NCBI GenBank assembly: GCA_023433945.1
Contig: JAEYTP010000079.1
Location: 1-64,000, forward strand
DNA length: 64,000 bases
Direction of reading: 5' to 3'
DNA from: Bacillota bacterium
GTDB taxonomy: Bacteria > Bacillota > Clostridia > Acetivibrionales > DSM-1351
The translations under genes were made by a program, and so were the position numbers. Below are positions 53,306 through 61,049 of this stretch, piece by piece (position 1 is the stretch's first letter; every line of letters begins with the position of its first letter). Below the pieces are notes generated by a model, which searched no databases, was not told where the DNA came from, and saw only the letters and a program-made list of their open reading frames with translations.

Positions 53306-54664
53306 ATGAGAAATAATAGAGTACACACTTTTAAGTGCACCTTTTTAGTTCTAAGTATAATGTGCTGTATACTGCTTTTGGCAATTACAGTGAGTGGCGA
53401 AGTATCTGCGTATACTGATTCATCAACTCAAAGTAAAATAGTGTTAACCCAAGCGCAACCGTCAGTACCAGCTAGCGATACTGCAAGTAGTACTGCGGCC
53501 TCAGCTAGCGATACTGCAAATAATCCTGCTAACTCAGAAAACAGTACCACCTCGAACTCGGCAATCACTACTGGTAGTTCAGTAGAAATAGTTTCTCCCC
53601 CCGCAATAGATACAAAACCAGAGGTAAGAACAATCTCAATTGCTGCAGTTGGGGACATAATGTCGCACAAGGATAACCTAACAGCGGCATATAATCCTAA
53701 AACAAAGACATATGATTTTAGTGATTGTTTCCAATACATAGCTCCAGAGCTAAAAAATAGTGATTTGGTAATAGGAAATTTTGAAACTGTAACAGCAGGT
53801 TTAAAGGAGGTTTATTCCTCTTATCCCTCTTTCAATACTCCCGACGAAATATTGAAGGCTATTGCTTCTTCTGGCTTCGATGTTCTGTCTACAGCAAATA
53901 ATCATTGTTTGGATAGGGGGGTAGCAGGTCTTGCCAGAACGATAAAGTTGATTCAAGAAAATGGAATGATAAATGTAGGTAGTTCTATTGACGGTAAGAA
54001 TAAGTATGTTACCAAGGAAATCAATGGTATAAAGGTAAGTATTCTATCATATACGTATGCTTTCAATAGTAATGATTCCAAGCTTAGCAAAAAAACCATA
54101 GAACAGTACTTAAGTCCTATAAACGAAGCACAGATTAAAAAGGATATTCAGAGTGTCCGGTTACAGGGCACAGATGCGGTAATAGTAATAATGCATTGGG
54201 GAAATGAATACCAGAGGCAACCAAGCACATATCAAACTGCATTGGCTAAAAAGATTTTTGAATGGGGCGGAGATATTATATTGGGTTCACATCCTCATGT
54301 AGTACAAAAATCTGAAATAATGAAGGTTAATGGACAAAACAAATACGTAATTTACTCAATGGGTAATATAGTGTCAGGATATAGAAGAACAGATACTGGC
54401 AAAAGACCAAATAAGATATACACAGAGGATGGAGTAATAGTTAAGTTAACTATTGAAAAAGATACTAATAACAAAGTATCAATTAAAACAGTCAACCATA
54501 TACCGACATGGCTTGACAAGTACTATGTAAATGGTAAGCCTGTGTTTAGAATACTGCCCATACCAAGCAGCGATTTTAAGGCAGAGTATATTAACTCTGG
54601 AAACGCCTCAAAAGTAAAGCAATCGTATATAAACACAATGGATCTTATGCATAATTTCAAATAA
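53306..54664 (+). CDS. CapA family protein (poly-gamma-glutamate synthesis type metallophosphatase)
   Basis: The 452-residue protein has an N-terminal membrane anchor or signal (about 12-35). A low-complexity Ser/Thr/Ala linker with a repeated SDTA motif (about 50-95) follows. The PGA_cap domain has AAVGDIMSHKDNL, VIGNFETV, STANNHCLDRG, IMHWGNEYQ and LGSHPHVVQ. Relatives act outside the cell in capsule or polyglutamate handling. It is the first gene of an operon with an LTA-synthase-like gene 12 bp later and a TPR gene, which points to an envelope polymer role. Confidence 0.88.
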   Translation: MRNNRVHTFKCTFLVLSIMCCILLLAITVSGEVSAYTDSSTQSKIVLTQAQPSVPASDTASSTAASASDTANNPANSENSTTSNSAITTGSSVEIVSPPAIDTKPEVRTISIAAVGDIMSHKDNLTAAYNPKTKTYDFSDCFQYIAPELKNSDLVIGNFETVTAGLKEVYSSYPSFNTPDEILKAIASSGFDVLSTANNHCLDRGVAGLARTIKLIQENGMINVGSSIDGKNKYVTKEINGIKVSILSYTYAFNSNDSKLSKKTIEQYLSPINEAQIKKDIQSVRLQGTDAVIVIMHWGNEYQRQPSTYQTALAKKIFEWGGDIILGSHPHVVQKSEIMKVNGQNKYVIYSMGNIVSGYRRTDTGKRPNKIYTEDGVIVKLTIEKDTNNKVSIKTVNHIPTWLDKYYVNGKPVFRILPIPSSDFKAEYINSGNASKVKQSYINTMDLMHNFK

Positions 54665-54676
54665 GGACGGTTATTA

Positions 54677-56482
54677 ATGAAAGATTACCTTAATATATTC
54701 GCAAACAATATAAAGACAGCTTTTTCAAATAAAAACTTAGTTAGATCATTAATTGCAATTATTATTTTTATACTTCTGAATACTCTAAAAACCGTAATTT
54801 ATAACCTTTTTCTGCTTCCACAGGCAAATAGCGATATTTTCACTTATAAATTCTGGTTTGTACTAATAACAAGTACAATAGTACTTCTTTTTGTTATAGG
54901 CATTTGTTCAAGGGTTTGCTTTGCAATAATTTTAATAATACAAGGAATATATATGTTTACAAACATTTCCTATTACTTGTATTACCATAGCTATTTGCAT
55001 ATAATGCAATGGTTTTCTCTATTCAAGGAGGCTGCTATATCAGCTTCTCACCTTGCAAATCCACAAAGTGCACAGTTATTAATAGTATTTTTGGATGTAC
55101 CTGTGATAATTTATTTGCTCATAAAGTTTTACTCGCCTGAGCTTAAAACAATACGTAAGTCCAAAATTAGATATGCAGTAATTGCTTTATGCTTGATTTG
55201 TCTAACGGTAACTGAAGGAATTAATATAAGTAGTAATAAGTCCATTAACGATTTTATTGGAGACCGATATTCAGGGGAGTCCAAAATTGTTGAGCGCTAT
55301 GGAACAACTGTGAATGCAGCCATAAACATATTTAATAATTATAGCGAAGAAAAGTTAATTAGCCAGTTTGAATATGGTAATCTGCAAGAAGGTAACAAAG
55401 ACAGCCTATCTGCTTTGCCTAATAATCAAACAAAACAAGCCCCAAATTTTGTAATAGTACAGGTTGAATCTATGGATTCAAATATAGTAAAACAAAAGTA
55501 TAATGACCAATATGTGATGCCATTTCTTGCTGGATTAATGGATACTAGCGTTTATTATCCATATACCTTGAGTTATCACCAGGGTGGCGGTACATCCGAC
55601 ACAGAGTTCTCTATTATCAACAGCATACAGCCGCTTGATTCATTTCCTGCTATCAAGCTCTCATCGTATTCACATAGTAATTCCTTTGTATCAAGGCTTA
55701 AGAATGCCTCATATGAAACTATGGCCTTACATGGTAACGTAGGTACCTTTTATAATAGAGATATATCATTTTATAAAATGGGATTTAATAAGTTTTATGA
55801 TATTAAATCCATGGGGTTTGAAGATGAGGGTTGGGGCGCTCCCGACCATAAGGTATTTGACTTTGCATTCAGAAAAATGCAGCAGACAAAAAAACCTTTT
55901 TGCTCCTATATTATAACTATGACAAGCCATGGACCTTTTGAGAGTTGCAGAAATTATTATAATAATCCTCGTTATGACAGTATTGAGGATGAGATAGTTA
56001 AAAACTATTTTAACAGTATGAGCTATGTCGACGAAAGTTTAAAGAATTTTGTGAATAATATTCGTGCAAAATTCCCCAATACTTATATCTTTATTGTCGG
56101 AGACCATACACCTAATATAAATGAACCAGAGTTCTACCAGTCTTCATTTATTGATGGAGATAAGTACCTTGAGTTTGTACCGCTTTTTATTGTAACTCCT
56201 GACAATCAGAAGTATGTGGAGACAACGCGGGTTGCATCATTCTTAGATATTTCACCAACAATACTAGAGTGCTCCGGCATACCATATTCTCTGATGTCTA
56301 ATGGCCATAACTTATTGACTCTACAGAAAAATACTATTAATATTGACTTAAAAGGCGGTTCATTTGATCGCTCCTGGTTGTATGAAAAAATATCCAATAT
56401 TGAGTATTCGGAAGAGGAACCTATATGGAGAAAATATCTGCCTGACTTTATAAAATCAGATTTATTTGAAAAGCATAACTAA
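54677..56482 (+). CDS. LTA synthase family phosphoglycerol transferase/sulfatase
   Basis: The 601-residue protein has five N-terminal membrane helices (about 20-190) and an extracytoplasmic sulfatase-fold domain. The domain carries VIVQVESMDSN (metal), the catalytic Thr in HQGGGTSDTEFSIINS, HGNVGTFYNRD, MTSHGPFE and VGDHTPNIN. It would transfer glycerol-phosphate or a similar group onto a surface polymer. Its placement directly after the CapA gene and before a TPR gene implies a shared envelope function. Whether it makes lipoteichoic acid proper cannot be told. Confidence 0.9.
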   Translation: MKDYLNIFANNIKTAFSNKNLVRSLIAIIIFILLNTLKTVIYNLFLLPQANSDIFTYKFWFVLITSTIVLLFVIGICSRVCFAIILIIQGIYMFTNISYYLYYHSYLHIMQWFSLFKEAAISASHLANPQSAQLLIVFLDVPVIIYLLIKFYSPELKTIRKSKIRYAVIALCLICLTVTEGINISSNKSINDFIGDRYSGESKIVERYGTTVNAAINIFNNYSEEKLISQFEYGNLQEGNKDSLSALPNNQTKQAPNFVIVQVESMDSNIVKQKYNDQYVMPFLAGLMDTSVYYPYTLSYHQGGGTSDTEFSIINSIQPLDSFPAIKLSSYSHSNSFVSRLKNASYETMALHGNVGTFYNRDISFYKMGFNKFYDIKSMGFEDEGWGAPDHKVFDFAFRKMQQTKKPFCSYIITMTSHGPFESCRNYYNNPRYDSIEDEIVKNYFNSMSYVDESLKNFVNNIRAKFPNTYIFIVGDHTPNINEPEFYQSSFIDGDKYLEFVPLFIVTPDNQKYVETTRVASFLDISPTILECSGIPYSLMSNGHNLLTLQKNTINIDLKGGSFDRSWLYEKISNIEYSEEEPIWRKYLPDFIKSDLFEKHN

Positions 56483-56503
56483 TAGAAAAACGGAGGTACT
56501 AGC

Positions 56504-57202
56504 ATGTCATTAAACAGCCTGAAAGCAAGCATGTATAAAATTCTAGCAAATATAGCATTTAACAAAGGGGATACTACAACAGCTATAGCTCGCCTTGGAC
56601 AAGCATATGAAACCGGTTGTGCAAAACCACAAACAGTAACTACCTATGCATATCTTCTTCTAAAATCAGGAGAAATAGATAAATCCATGGGTATTTTTGA
56701 GAAGCAGTTGGCTTCGTACAGCTTACCAGAAAATCTGAGAAATAGCGCAAAAGGCAGTTATGCTCTTGCACTTTGGAAAAAAGGTGATTTGCAAAAAGCC
56801 ATTTCTTTATTAGAAGATATACTCCCTAAATACAAAAATACCAATGTGTATGGCAGCCTTGGTTATTTTTATAATCTTAACGGTGATTTGGATAAAGCCT
56901 TAAGCTTTAATCTCGAGGCATATGAGTATAATTCAACAGGTCAAGTCATACTTGACAACCTAGGGCAAACCTACTTCCTTCTTGGAGAGTATGACAAGTC
57001 AAAAGAGATCTTTGATAAACTCATGCAGATGAAACCTACTTTCCCTGAGGCGTATTATGATTATGCTTTGCTTATGGAAGCACTAGGTGAGAGAAACGAA
57101 GCTCTTGAGGCCCTAGATAAGGCTCTTTATTGCAAGGTCTCCTTCCTCTCTGATATTACAAGAGAAATAATAGAAAATAAAATAGCAGAGTTGTCTAACT
57201 AG
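56504..57202 (+). CDS. Tetratricopeptide repeat protein
   Basis: The 232-residue protein has about six TPR-like helix pairs covering almost the full length, for example NIAFNKGDTTTAIARLGQAY and NLGQTYFLLGEYDKSKEIFD. No signal peptide or membrane helix is present. GGAGG lies before the ATG, 21 bp after the LTA synthase gene, so it closes the CapA-LtaS-TPR operon. It may scaffold the synthesis enzymes from the cytoplasm. A terminator follows. Confidence 0.85.
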   Translation: MSLNSLKASMYKILANIAFNKGDTTTAIARLGQAYETGCAKPQTVTTYAYLLLKSGEIDKSMGIFEKQLASYSLPENLRNSAKGSYALALWKKGDLQKAISLLEDILPKYKNTNVYGSLGYFYNLNGDLDKALSFNLEAYEYNSTGQVILDNLGQTYFLLGEYDKSKEIFDKLMQMKPTFPEAYYDYALLMEALGERNEALEALDKALYCKVSFLSDITREIIENKIAELSN

Positions 57203-57253
57203 CGCTATTAGCTAAGAATTTATTGATGCTTAAACTTTTTATCACTAAAATTG

Positions 57254-57290
57254 AGGCTGTACGGTTGATACCGTCCAGCCTTTTATTTAT
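57254..57290 (+). terminator. Terminator of the CapA-LtaS-TPR operon
   Basis: GGCTGTACGG pairs with CCGTCCAGCC around a six-base loop, followed by TTTTATTTAT. Confidence 0.87.
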
Positions 57291-57294
57291 ACAA

Positions 57295-57476
57295 CATTTA
57301 TTCACAGATTATTGCTATTTATATATTAATTATTCACGGGTAATGCTATTTTATACACCACTTAATCACAAGTGTTGCTATCTTCATATAAGAATCAATA
57401 CCCTGTCATTATAGTCATACAACATTTATTCACTGATGTTGCTATCATACAACATATGCACTGACATTGCTTATAC
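57295..57476 (-). repeat. About six 28-33-bp tandem units ending at the SGNH hydrolase stop codon
   Basis: The plus-strand core TTGCTAT or its variants occurs at about 57312, 57343, 57375, 57406, 57439 and 57467. The sense-strand consensus contains ATAGCAA, CAGTGAATAA and ATGTTGTAT. The copy at 57467 contains the stop codon (57471-57473). Confidence 0.85.
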
Positions 57477-58154
57477 CTCAAGCATCAACAATGCCTCAAG
57501 TATCCTCTCATGACCCTTCTCATTGGGGTGAATCCCATCCGCGCAGAAATTGGACTCATAATCATTGCACACAAGAAAGCTTTCTCTGACATTTATCAAT
57601 CTGCAATTATTTTGCCGCGCTACAAACTCCACAGCATTGTTGTATGCCTCCTGCCAACGATATATCTTTGCAACATCTCCTAGCCATTTCAAGATGTTTT
57701 CTTTCTTTAGTCCTCTGGAAATCCAGTTAAAATACAATTCAGGGTGTAGAGGTGGTAAATTCATAAGCACTGGTATTGCGCCTTTCTCCTTTACCTTATT
57801 AATCATGCTCTGAATAGTTGTTTTGAAGTTTTCAATCGGGGTTTTTGGATTATGATGAGCTAAGGGATCATTGGCAACCTCGCTCCAATTGAAATCACAA
57901 TCATTACCACCATACTCTATAACAATTATATCACCGTCTGAAACTGCATTTTTCTCTAATGAAAGCGTTAATCTGTTAAGTGCCTTAGTTGATGTCATTC
58001 CAAAAAAAGCGTTGTTCTTGACATTGAAATTCGTTCTCTGAGCAAAAGCATTAATACTGTTGTTTTGCAACACTTTATATTTTCCATCTGTATCATCTAG
58101 TACAACTCCCTTTAAAATTGAATCTCCCCAAAAAGATATAGTTTTACCTTCCAT
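57471..58154 (-). CDS. SGNH/GDSL family hydrolase
   Basis: The 227-residue esterase-like protein has block I SFWGDSILKG with the nucleophile Ser, the Gly in FFGMTSTKAL, block III YGGNDCDFNW and the catalytic Asp/His pair in ADGIHPNEKGHERI. No signal peptide, so it is cytoplasmic. It would remove acyl groups from lipids or carbohydrates. The ATG at 58154 follows GGAGG; an ATG five codons upstream overlaps that site. It is a single gene. Its 3' end is the anchor of a long 31-bp repeat array. Confidence 0.85.
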   Translation of the reverse strand: MEGKTISFWGDSILKGVVLDDTDGKYKVLQNNSINAFAQRTNFNVKNNAFFGMTSTKALNRLTLSLEKNAVSDGDIIVIEYGGNDCDFNWSEVANDPLAHHNPKTPIENFKTTIQSMINKVKEKGAIPVLMNLPPLHPELYFNWISRGLKKENILKWLGDVAKIYRWQEAYNNAVEFVARQNNCRLINVRESFLVCNDYESNFCADGIHPNEKGHERILEALLMLEV

Positions 58155-58332
58155 TTTATTTTCCTCCATAAAAATATATCAATACGTTAATTTTATTATT
58201 TGTTATAGTTACTATTTTTATTACATCTAGTTTTCGTCTCTATGTTATATAATTTATTTAAATATGTCAAGTATTTATTTAAAGTAATATTTAAATTAAT
58301 ACTGAGGCATGATATAATTGGTATTACTATTA

Positions 58333-58384
58333 TTGTGAGTAAATTATATGGATATTATTTGTGAGGTAAATTATATGGATACTA
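58333..58384 (+). repeat. 26-bp tandem duplication covering a ribosome-binding site and start codon
   Basis: Units 58333-58358 and 58359-58384 share TTGTGAG, TAAATTATATGGATA and differ by one insertion and a few bases. Each contains an in-frame ATG-Gly/Asp start; only the second copy has the better GAGGT site. Confidence 0.88.
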
Positions 58385-58998
58385 ATACTGAAAAAACTAC
58401 TCAAATACTTTCTGATTTCTCAGCATCTTTAAAGGCCTTTAAGACTGAAGACTGGAATCAGTTTCCTACAATTGAACTTTATATGGATCAGGTAGTAACA
58501 TACTTGGAGCGTTTACTTAAGCTATTTGACGATGGAGATGTGAAAAATAAATATATTACATCAAGTATGATTAATAACTACGTAAAAGAAGGCTATGTAA
58601 AAAGACCTGTTAATAAAAAATACGATCGTAGCCACCTCATTACGTTGTATATTATGTCGCTTCTTAAAAACGTACTACCTATTCCCCTGATAGCAGGTTC
58701 ACTTAATGAATATGTGGATGAAGGCAATTATAAGTTATTTTACGATGAGTTTGGAAAGCTTCAGGATAAGGCATTTGAAGAGGTTTCAGACAAGCTTACT
58801 ACGATATTAGGTCAGACTGCTGAGGATAATTATGAATCAGATTTACGATTGTTTGCTCTTCAATTAACCAGCCAGGCGAATGCATATCGACTTGTTGCAG
58901 AGAAGGTATTATCAACACTGAATGCTGAAAAGCTAGAAGTTGAACGAAGAGAAAAAGAAAAGGTTAAGGCTAAAGATAAGGATAAAGATAAAATTTAA
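58375..58998 (+). CDS. DUF1836 domain protein
   Basis: The 207-residue protein matches DUF1836, with KYITSSMINNYVKEGYVKRP then KKYDRSHLITLYIMSLLKNV. The N-terminal part of this family is an MerR-like winged-helix, suggesting DNA binding, although no target is known. The ATG at 58375 follows GAGGT; an earlier ATG at 58348 belongs to a 26-bp duplication of the start region. The C-terminus is a run of charged residues (KVKAKDKDKDKI) produced by 12-bp repeats that also span the stop codon. Confidence 0.82.
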   Translation: MDTNTEKTTQILSDFSASLKAFKTEDWNQFPTIELYMDQVVTYLERLLKLFDDGDVKNKYITSSMINNYVKEGYVKRPVNKKYDRSHLITLYIMSLLKNVLPIPLIAGSLNEYVDEGNYKLFYDEFGKLQDKAFEEVSDKLTTILGQTAEDNYESDLRLFALQLTSQANAYRLVAEKVLSTLNAEKLEVERREKEKVKAKDKDKDKI

Positions 58999-59001
58999 GA
59001 T
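58966..59001 (+). repeat. Three 12-bp units spanning the DUF1836 stop codon
   Basis: Units 58966-58977, 58978-58989 and 58990-59001 follow the pattern AAGGATAAAGAT. The third, degenerate unit contains the TAA stop. Confidence 0.75.
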
Positions 59002-59170
59002 ATATAAAGGGTACAATAATATATAAAAGACATAGTTTACGATGTAGAAAAGATAAAATTGAGAATATGCGTTAATAGAAATATGTCACCTCTCAAATCA
59101 TTTAAATAATTATAATGACAAGCACACATTTCCTCAACTGTAAATATACTAAACAGGTGAGGTGATAGTA

Positions 59171-59791
59171 GTGCTTTTTTTATCCATTTTTTTGCTCTGT
59201 ATTGCCCCAAATCTAGATAATATGGCAATTGGTTTAGCTTATGGAGCAAGAAAAATAAACGTTCCATTCAAATCAAACTTTGCAATCGCAATATTTTCAG
59301 GCCTTGCAACCCTTTTATCAGCTGCTCTGGGGAATGTTATTTCGAACATTATGCCTTCATTTATAGGTAATGCTATTGGTGGTAGCATAGTAAGTATTAT
59401 GGGTGCATATACAATATACCAATACTTCCATGATAAAAAGCAAGTTAACCATTCACATAATATAGATGAACTAGGTATCGAAAACCTGAAAGCAATAATG
59501 GAGGACCCTACAATTGCAGATAAGGATTTTTCAGGTGATATATCCTTGAAAGAATCAATATTGCTTGGTATCGCCCTGGCAGTTAACTGTTTAGGGACAG
59601 GGCTTGGCGCCGGAATGGTAGGAATAAATATTTTTGTGCTTAGCTTATGTGTAGTCGTTTTTAGTGTCATAACCATTTGGATAGGAGCTTTCCTAGGAAA
59701 AAGATTTGCTTCAAGGTTTTTAGGTCAAAATGCTACTCTTATTTCAGGAGTCCTTCTGTTTTGTGTAGGAATCTACGAGATTCTCCTCTAG
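59171..59791 (+). CDS. ytaF: Sporulation membrane protein YtaF / MntP-like efflux family
   Basis: The 206-residue protein has six membrane helices in two halves separated by a hydrophilic loop (about 90-125). The paired motifs PNLDNMAIGLAYGAR and AVNCLGTGLGAGMVG correspond to the duplicated Asp/Asn-x-x-x-x-Gly segments of MntP/YtaF transporters. A GTG at 59171 follows GAGGTG; the GTG at 59162 lies within that site. YtaF is induced in Bacillus sporulation but its cargo is not known. The stop codon opens a tandem repeat. Confidence 0.85.
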   Translation: MLFLSIFLLCIAPNLDNMAIGLAYGARKINVPFKSNFAIAIFSGLATLLSAALGNVISNIMPSFIGNAIGGSIVSIMGAYTIYQYFHDKKQVNHSHNIDELGIENLKAIMEDPTIADKDFSGDISLKESILLGIALAVNCLGTGLGAGMVGINIFVLSLCVVVFSVITIWIGAFLGKRFASRFLGQNATLISGVLLFCVGIYEILL

Positions 59792-59895
59792 GCTACGATA
59801 TTAGCTATAGACTATTACAATATCCTATAGGCTAAGCTAATAGCATCACAATATCCAGTAGGCTATTTACTACAGACTTTGAGATATTACGATAC
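59786..59895 (+). repeat. Degenerate 31-39-bp tandem units beginning at the ytaF stop codon
   Basis: TAGGCTA occurs at 59789 (first TAG is the stop codon), 59828 and 59859. The first two units also share ACAATATCC at their ends. Spacings are 39 and 31 bp. Confidence 0.75.
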
Positions 59896-59923
59896 AATAA
59901 GAAACTTTGTAAAAATGATATTA

Positions 59924-59990
59924 CTAAAAAAACAAAATTGCCATGAAGTAGTTTAACAGTATCTATCGTATAAGTTAAACTCCTCATGGC
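59924..59990 (-). terminator. Terminator of the hexokinase-cysK unit
   Basis: GCCATGA-GTAGTTTAAC (59940-59957) pairs with GTTAAACTCCTCATGGC (59974-59990). On the minus strand the hairpin is followed by AATTTTGTTTTTTT. Confidence 0.8.
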
Positions 59991-60076
59991 ATTAATATTT
60001 GATTGGTTATTTAGTTTTTTCTTGATATCTATTAAGTGTTTATTTTATCGCCTATTTGTTATCTACTCGTTCATTT

Positions 60077-61018
60077 TTATTCATTATCCTGCTGAAATAG
60101 TGTGGTAGAAAGGTATCTCTCACCTGTGTCCGGCAAGATAACAACAATACTCTTGCCTTTATTCTCTGGTCTGTTAGCGATTTTAGTAGCTGCAAAGAGA
60201 GCAGCGCCTGAGGAAATACCTACAAGCAATCCCTCTAACTTGGATAACTTCCTAGCCGCCTCAAAGGCTTCATCGTTTTTAACCTTGAAAATCTCATCTA
60301 CAACATTTCTATCAAATACCTCAGGAATGAAGCCGGCTCCTATTCCCTGAATTCCGTGTGCACCTTTTTGTCCACCAGATAATACAGCTGAATCAAATGG
60401 CTCAACAGCAACAATCCTGATTGATGCATTTTTCTCCTTTAATGCACTGCCTATACCAGTAATTGTCCCACCTGTTCCAACGCCGCCAACAACCATATCA
60501 ACCTTTCCATCAGTATCATTCCATATCTCTATTGCAGTAGTTTTTCTATGGCAATCAGGATTTGCAGGATTAGTGAACTGACTTGGCATAAAAGAGTTTG
60601 GTATTTCATTTGCAAGCTCTTGTGCCCTCTTTATTGCTCCTGGCATTCCCTCTGAACCGGGTGTGAGAATAAGTTCTGCCCCTAATGCCTTTAACATATT
60701 TCTTCTCTCTTGAGAAAATGTTTCGGGTAGGGTGATTATTAACCTATATCCTTTTGAAGCAGCTACAAAGGCAAGCCCTATTCCTGTATTTCCACTTGTT
60801 GACTCAATAATTACCGAGTTCTTATTCAAAATACCTTTATCTTCAGCATCCTTAATCATTGCATAAGCAATTCTGTCCTTCACGCTACCTAGAGGATTAA
60901 AATACTCCAGTTTTGCTATAAGAGTCGCTGTAGGTGAAAATATGCTATTGTAATTTGATAGTTCTAGTAGTGGAGTATTTCCAATAAGCTCAGTAAGGCT
61001 ACTGTATATTTTTGCCAT
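60077..61018 (-). CDS. cysK: Cysteine synthase A (O-acetylserine sulfhydrylase)
   Basis: The 313-residue PLP enzyme makes cysteine from O-acetylserine and sulfide. PLP lysine Lys47 sits in NPLGSVKDR, the substrate loop is ESTSGNTG (72-79), and GGVGTGGTITGIG and PDTGERYLST bind cofactor phosphate. Length is typical. The ATG at 61018 follows GGAGGGG; the GTG nine bases before it lies in that site. It begins 31 bp after the hexokinase stop and is probably co-transcribed with that gene, an unexpected pairing. Confidence 0.95.
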   Translation of the reverse strand: MAKIYSSLTELIGNTPLLELSNYNSIFSPTATLIAKLEYFNPLGSVKDRIAYAMIKDAEDKGILNKNSVIIESTSGNTGIGLAFVAASKGYRLIITLPETFSQERRNMLKALGAELILTPGSEGMPGAIKRAQELANEIPNSFMPSQFTNPANPDCHRKTTAIEIWNDTDGKVDMVVGGVGTGGTITGIGSALKEKNASIRIVAVEPFDSAVLSGGQKGAHGIQGIGAGFIPEVFDRNVVDEIFKVKNDEAFEAARKLSKLEGLLVGISSGAALFAATKIANRPENKGKSIVVILPDTGERYLSTTLFQQDNE

Positions 61019-61049
61019 AAAAACCACCCCTCCTTGAAATGTCGTATTG

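Noticed and set aside
57295..57476. CRISPR array
   Set aside because: Units are adjacent and degenerate along the whole length, with no conserved repeat alternating with unique spacers and no cas genes.
60000..60080. Possible ~20-bp repeat (GATAA.AATA) after the cysK stop
   Set aside because: The match is short and low-complexity; not distinguishable from chance in AT-rich sequence.
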